A stretch of DNA of 64,000 nt from Mucidula mucida (lineage: Eukaryota > Basidiomycota > Agaricomycetes > Agaricales > Physalacriaceae): the NCBI GenBank assembly GCA_015501055.1, contig JADNYV010000203.1:1-64000 (forward strand). The letters are read 5' to 3'. The position numbers and the translations under genes are program-made. Within the stretch, counting starts at the first letter, position 1. Every line of letters starts with the position of its first letter. Positions 62,574 through 64,000 of this stretch are shown here, piece by piece. Under the pieces are notes generated by a model. It was given only the letters and a program-made list of their open reading frames with translations. It did not search any database and had not been told where the DNA came from.

Positions 62574-64000
62574 CGAATAGTGACATAATCTGGTCACCGC
62601 CGGCGTCTATATTGTTTTCTCTCTCTCTTACTTACCGTACGCCCGTATATCATTTTAATCCTTTCGTCGTCCGAGTCGCACCCGACTCGGACTCTCTACT
62701 TATATATAAAGCCGCTACAATTGTCCTAGTTCTCTAGTACTCGAATCGAGGATTATTCTACACGGTCTCTCAGTTCGACAAGCTCTCGTGTGACGCTACC
62801 GAGTCACCTCGCTAACGCCACATATTTTTGACCCACAACAACCCTCGACAAAAAACCCTCACCCCGTAGCCCTTGCTCCTGGACGCCATCGGTCTGATCA
62901 ACCGGTATCAGCCTCGACACCGAGCTACAACAAAAACCCTCTGCTTTTCTTCTAGACCTTCTCAAAAAACTCGATAAACCCCGACAAAACATATCTGCTT
63001 AAATTCTCATCTCTACTACAATGTCTGCCCCTCAAAAACAGTATAATCTTCGCAGCTCCACCCGGAATGCAGCTTCGGCTGCGATCCCCGTGCCGCGCGT
63101 TGTTGATACTGGACATGGTACGTCCGCCGCTGTTGATGTCAATACTGATCTTTCGTCAGTTTCAGCTCTGTCCGGACCACCCGAATCCGCTGCCTCGCGT
63201 GGCGATCCCCAGGTGGGAACAAACACGTCGGGTTTATCCAAGATGGACGACGCTGCCGGTGACCCCCAGCGGGCGCCCGCCGTTGATCCTGGAAATACGG
63301 GTCTCTCCACGTTCGGTGGAGGATCTGATATCTCCTTCAATATTGACCAGGGTCCGCCTGGTCTTAGTAGAGACAATAACGCGCCTGGTAGACGTACCGG
63401 TCGTGGTTTTACGGACAGTAGTCCCACTGCGAATGAAGAGCTCACCAATGAGCAACTTGAAGCTATCATTTTCGCTGAAGAAGAAATGGATGACGATGAA
63501 CGCGACAGGTACCGTCGCCGTCAAGCCTGGGCCAAGTCGCATCAAGAACGCGAACTCTCTGAGAGCCCCGAACCTGGCCCATCCCGCAATAAAGGGAAAC
63601 AAGTCGATTACCGTGAGAAGAACATTCCCGGTATTGATCAGGAAGACATGAATCCTGAGGCACAAGCTGAAATGCTTCGCATCTACGAGATGCTCAGGAA
63701 ACAAGATGTTGACATGCAGAGAGCCATCATGGATGGTTTGCTTGCCAAGACAACTCAGGAAGCTAGTGAAAGTCCTGACCCGGCACCAATGAAGCCAAAG
63801 CCAAGTGCAAGACGTCCGGTTACTATTGAGGAAGTAACGGACGAAGATGACATCGATGACAGCTCGAGTTCTGAATCAGAACCTGTCAACTTGCCAAAGC
63901 CGGGTCCGAGACGTCCTGAGAATGCAAACAAGAATTCCGCACCGGCACCCACCAATCCAAAGCCGGGTCTGAAGCGAACTGTTACCATTGAAGAAGTTGT
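62569..64000 (+). mobile_element. LTR-type retroelement, 5' part (partial at the window edge)
   Basis: It begins about 62569 with TGTAGCGAATAG inside the glycosidase gene. A TATATATAAAG box lies at about 62700, followed by a CT-rich leader and a gag-like ORF from 63021. The LTR end is not resolved; a GGTATCAGC motif near 62902 resembles an initiator-Met primer site. The other LTR is outside the window. Confidence 0.5.
63021..64000 (+). CDS. gag-like polyprotein, N-terminal part (partial)
   Basis: Starts MSAPQKQYNLRSSTRNAAS; YNLRSS/T is common at the start of fungal retroelement Gag proteins. It is hydrophilic and low complexity: an acidic segment (LEAIIFAEEEMDDDERDRYR), then repeated proline/lysine blocks (KPKPSARRPVTIEEVTDEDD, then KPGPRRPENANKN, then KPGLKRTVTIEEV). 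The frame is open to the window edge (326 codons). The capsid and zinc-knuckle parts would lie beyond the window. The assignment rests on the position after the LTR-like leader and on composition. Confidence 0.55.
   Translation, partial: MSAPQKQYNLRSSTRNAASAAIPVPRVVDTGHGTSAAVDVNTDLSSVSALSGPPESAASRGDPQVGTNTSGLSKMDDAAGDPQRAPAVDPGNTGLSTFGGGSDISFNIDQGPPGLSRDNNAPGRRTGRGFTDSSPTANEELTNEQLEAIIFAEEEMDDDERDRYRRRQAWAKSHQERELSESPEPGPSRNKGKQVDYREKNIPGIDQEDMNPEAQAEMLRIYEMLRKQDVDMQRAIMDGLLAKTTQEASESPDPAPMKPKPSARRPVTIEEVTDEDDIDDSSSSESEPVNLPKPGPRRPENANKNSAPAPTNPKPGLKRTVTIEEV

Overview
The window looks like a transposon-rich chromosomal stretch from a filamentous basidiomycete, most likely an Agaricomycete. 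Introns are uniformly about 46-60 bp with GT-AG ends. F-box/LRR-like proteins, a KTI12 gene, a mitochondrial MTU1-type tRNA thiouridylase, a four-pass membrane protein of an Agaricomycete type, a Crypton-like tyrosine recombinase and chromodomain Ty3/gypsy elements all fit that group. There is no sign of bacterial or viral genome organisation.

Layout from left to right. At 1-2.2 kb are the 3' end of one gene and a complete 3-exon gene of the same uncharacterised family. At 2.43-17.54 kb is a nest of mobile elements. The host is a DNA transposon of about 2.0 kb with TA target duplications. It was entered by a 6.34-kb LINE with three ORFs (perfect 14-bp target duplication) and by a 6.75-kb chromovirus-type Ty3/gypsy element, G1 (GCGAG duplication). 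G1 itself carries a 220-bp TA-flanked MITE and a 125-bp microinversion. At 17.7-20.5 kb is an F-box gene split by a 1.6-kb element with AT target duplications. At 20.9-25.2 kb is a block with an intact KTI12 and broken lysophospholipase and PP2C pieces. At 25.8-32.7 kb are a RING-like gene, a Crypton-like recombinase pseudogene, a fragment of a coiled-coil gene, and the membrane protein. At 34-39 kb are a small 5-exon gene, an F-box gene and MTU1. At 39-45 kb are an F-box 3' fragment, a second complete copy of the first gene family (inverted), a tRNA-like locus, a coiled-coil gene and a 326-bp MITE. At 46.4-52.3 kb are a second coiled-coil gene and the inverted copy of the KTI12 block. At 53.6-54.0 kb is a possible NLR N-terminal stub. 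At 54.5-61.1 kb is a second chromovirus copy, G2, beside an inverted LTR fragment. At 61.3-62.6 kb is a secreted glycoside-hydrolase-like gene cut off where another retroelement, with its gag-like ORF, begins and runs off the window.

Three themes link the features. First, the left and right halves share inverted duplicates: family B/C, the KTI12 block, the F-box tail, and a transposon with its MITE derivative. Within these only KTI12 stays intact in both copies. Second, the order of insertions can be read from the target duplications. Third, the two chromovirus copies let decay be followed base by base: G1 was killed by C-to-T transitions, an inversion and a MITE, whereas G2 has near-identical LTRs but about 14 missing single bases in its interior. 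In both copies the primer-binding region is complementary to the predicted 5' end of the element's own transcript, the signature of Tf1/sushi-type self-priming.
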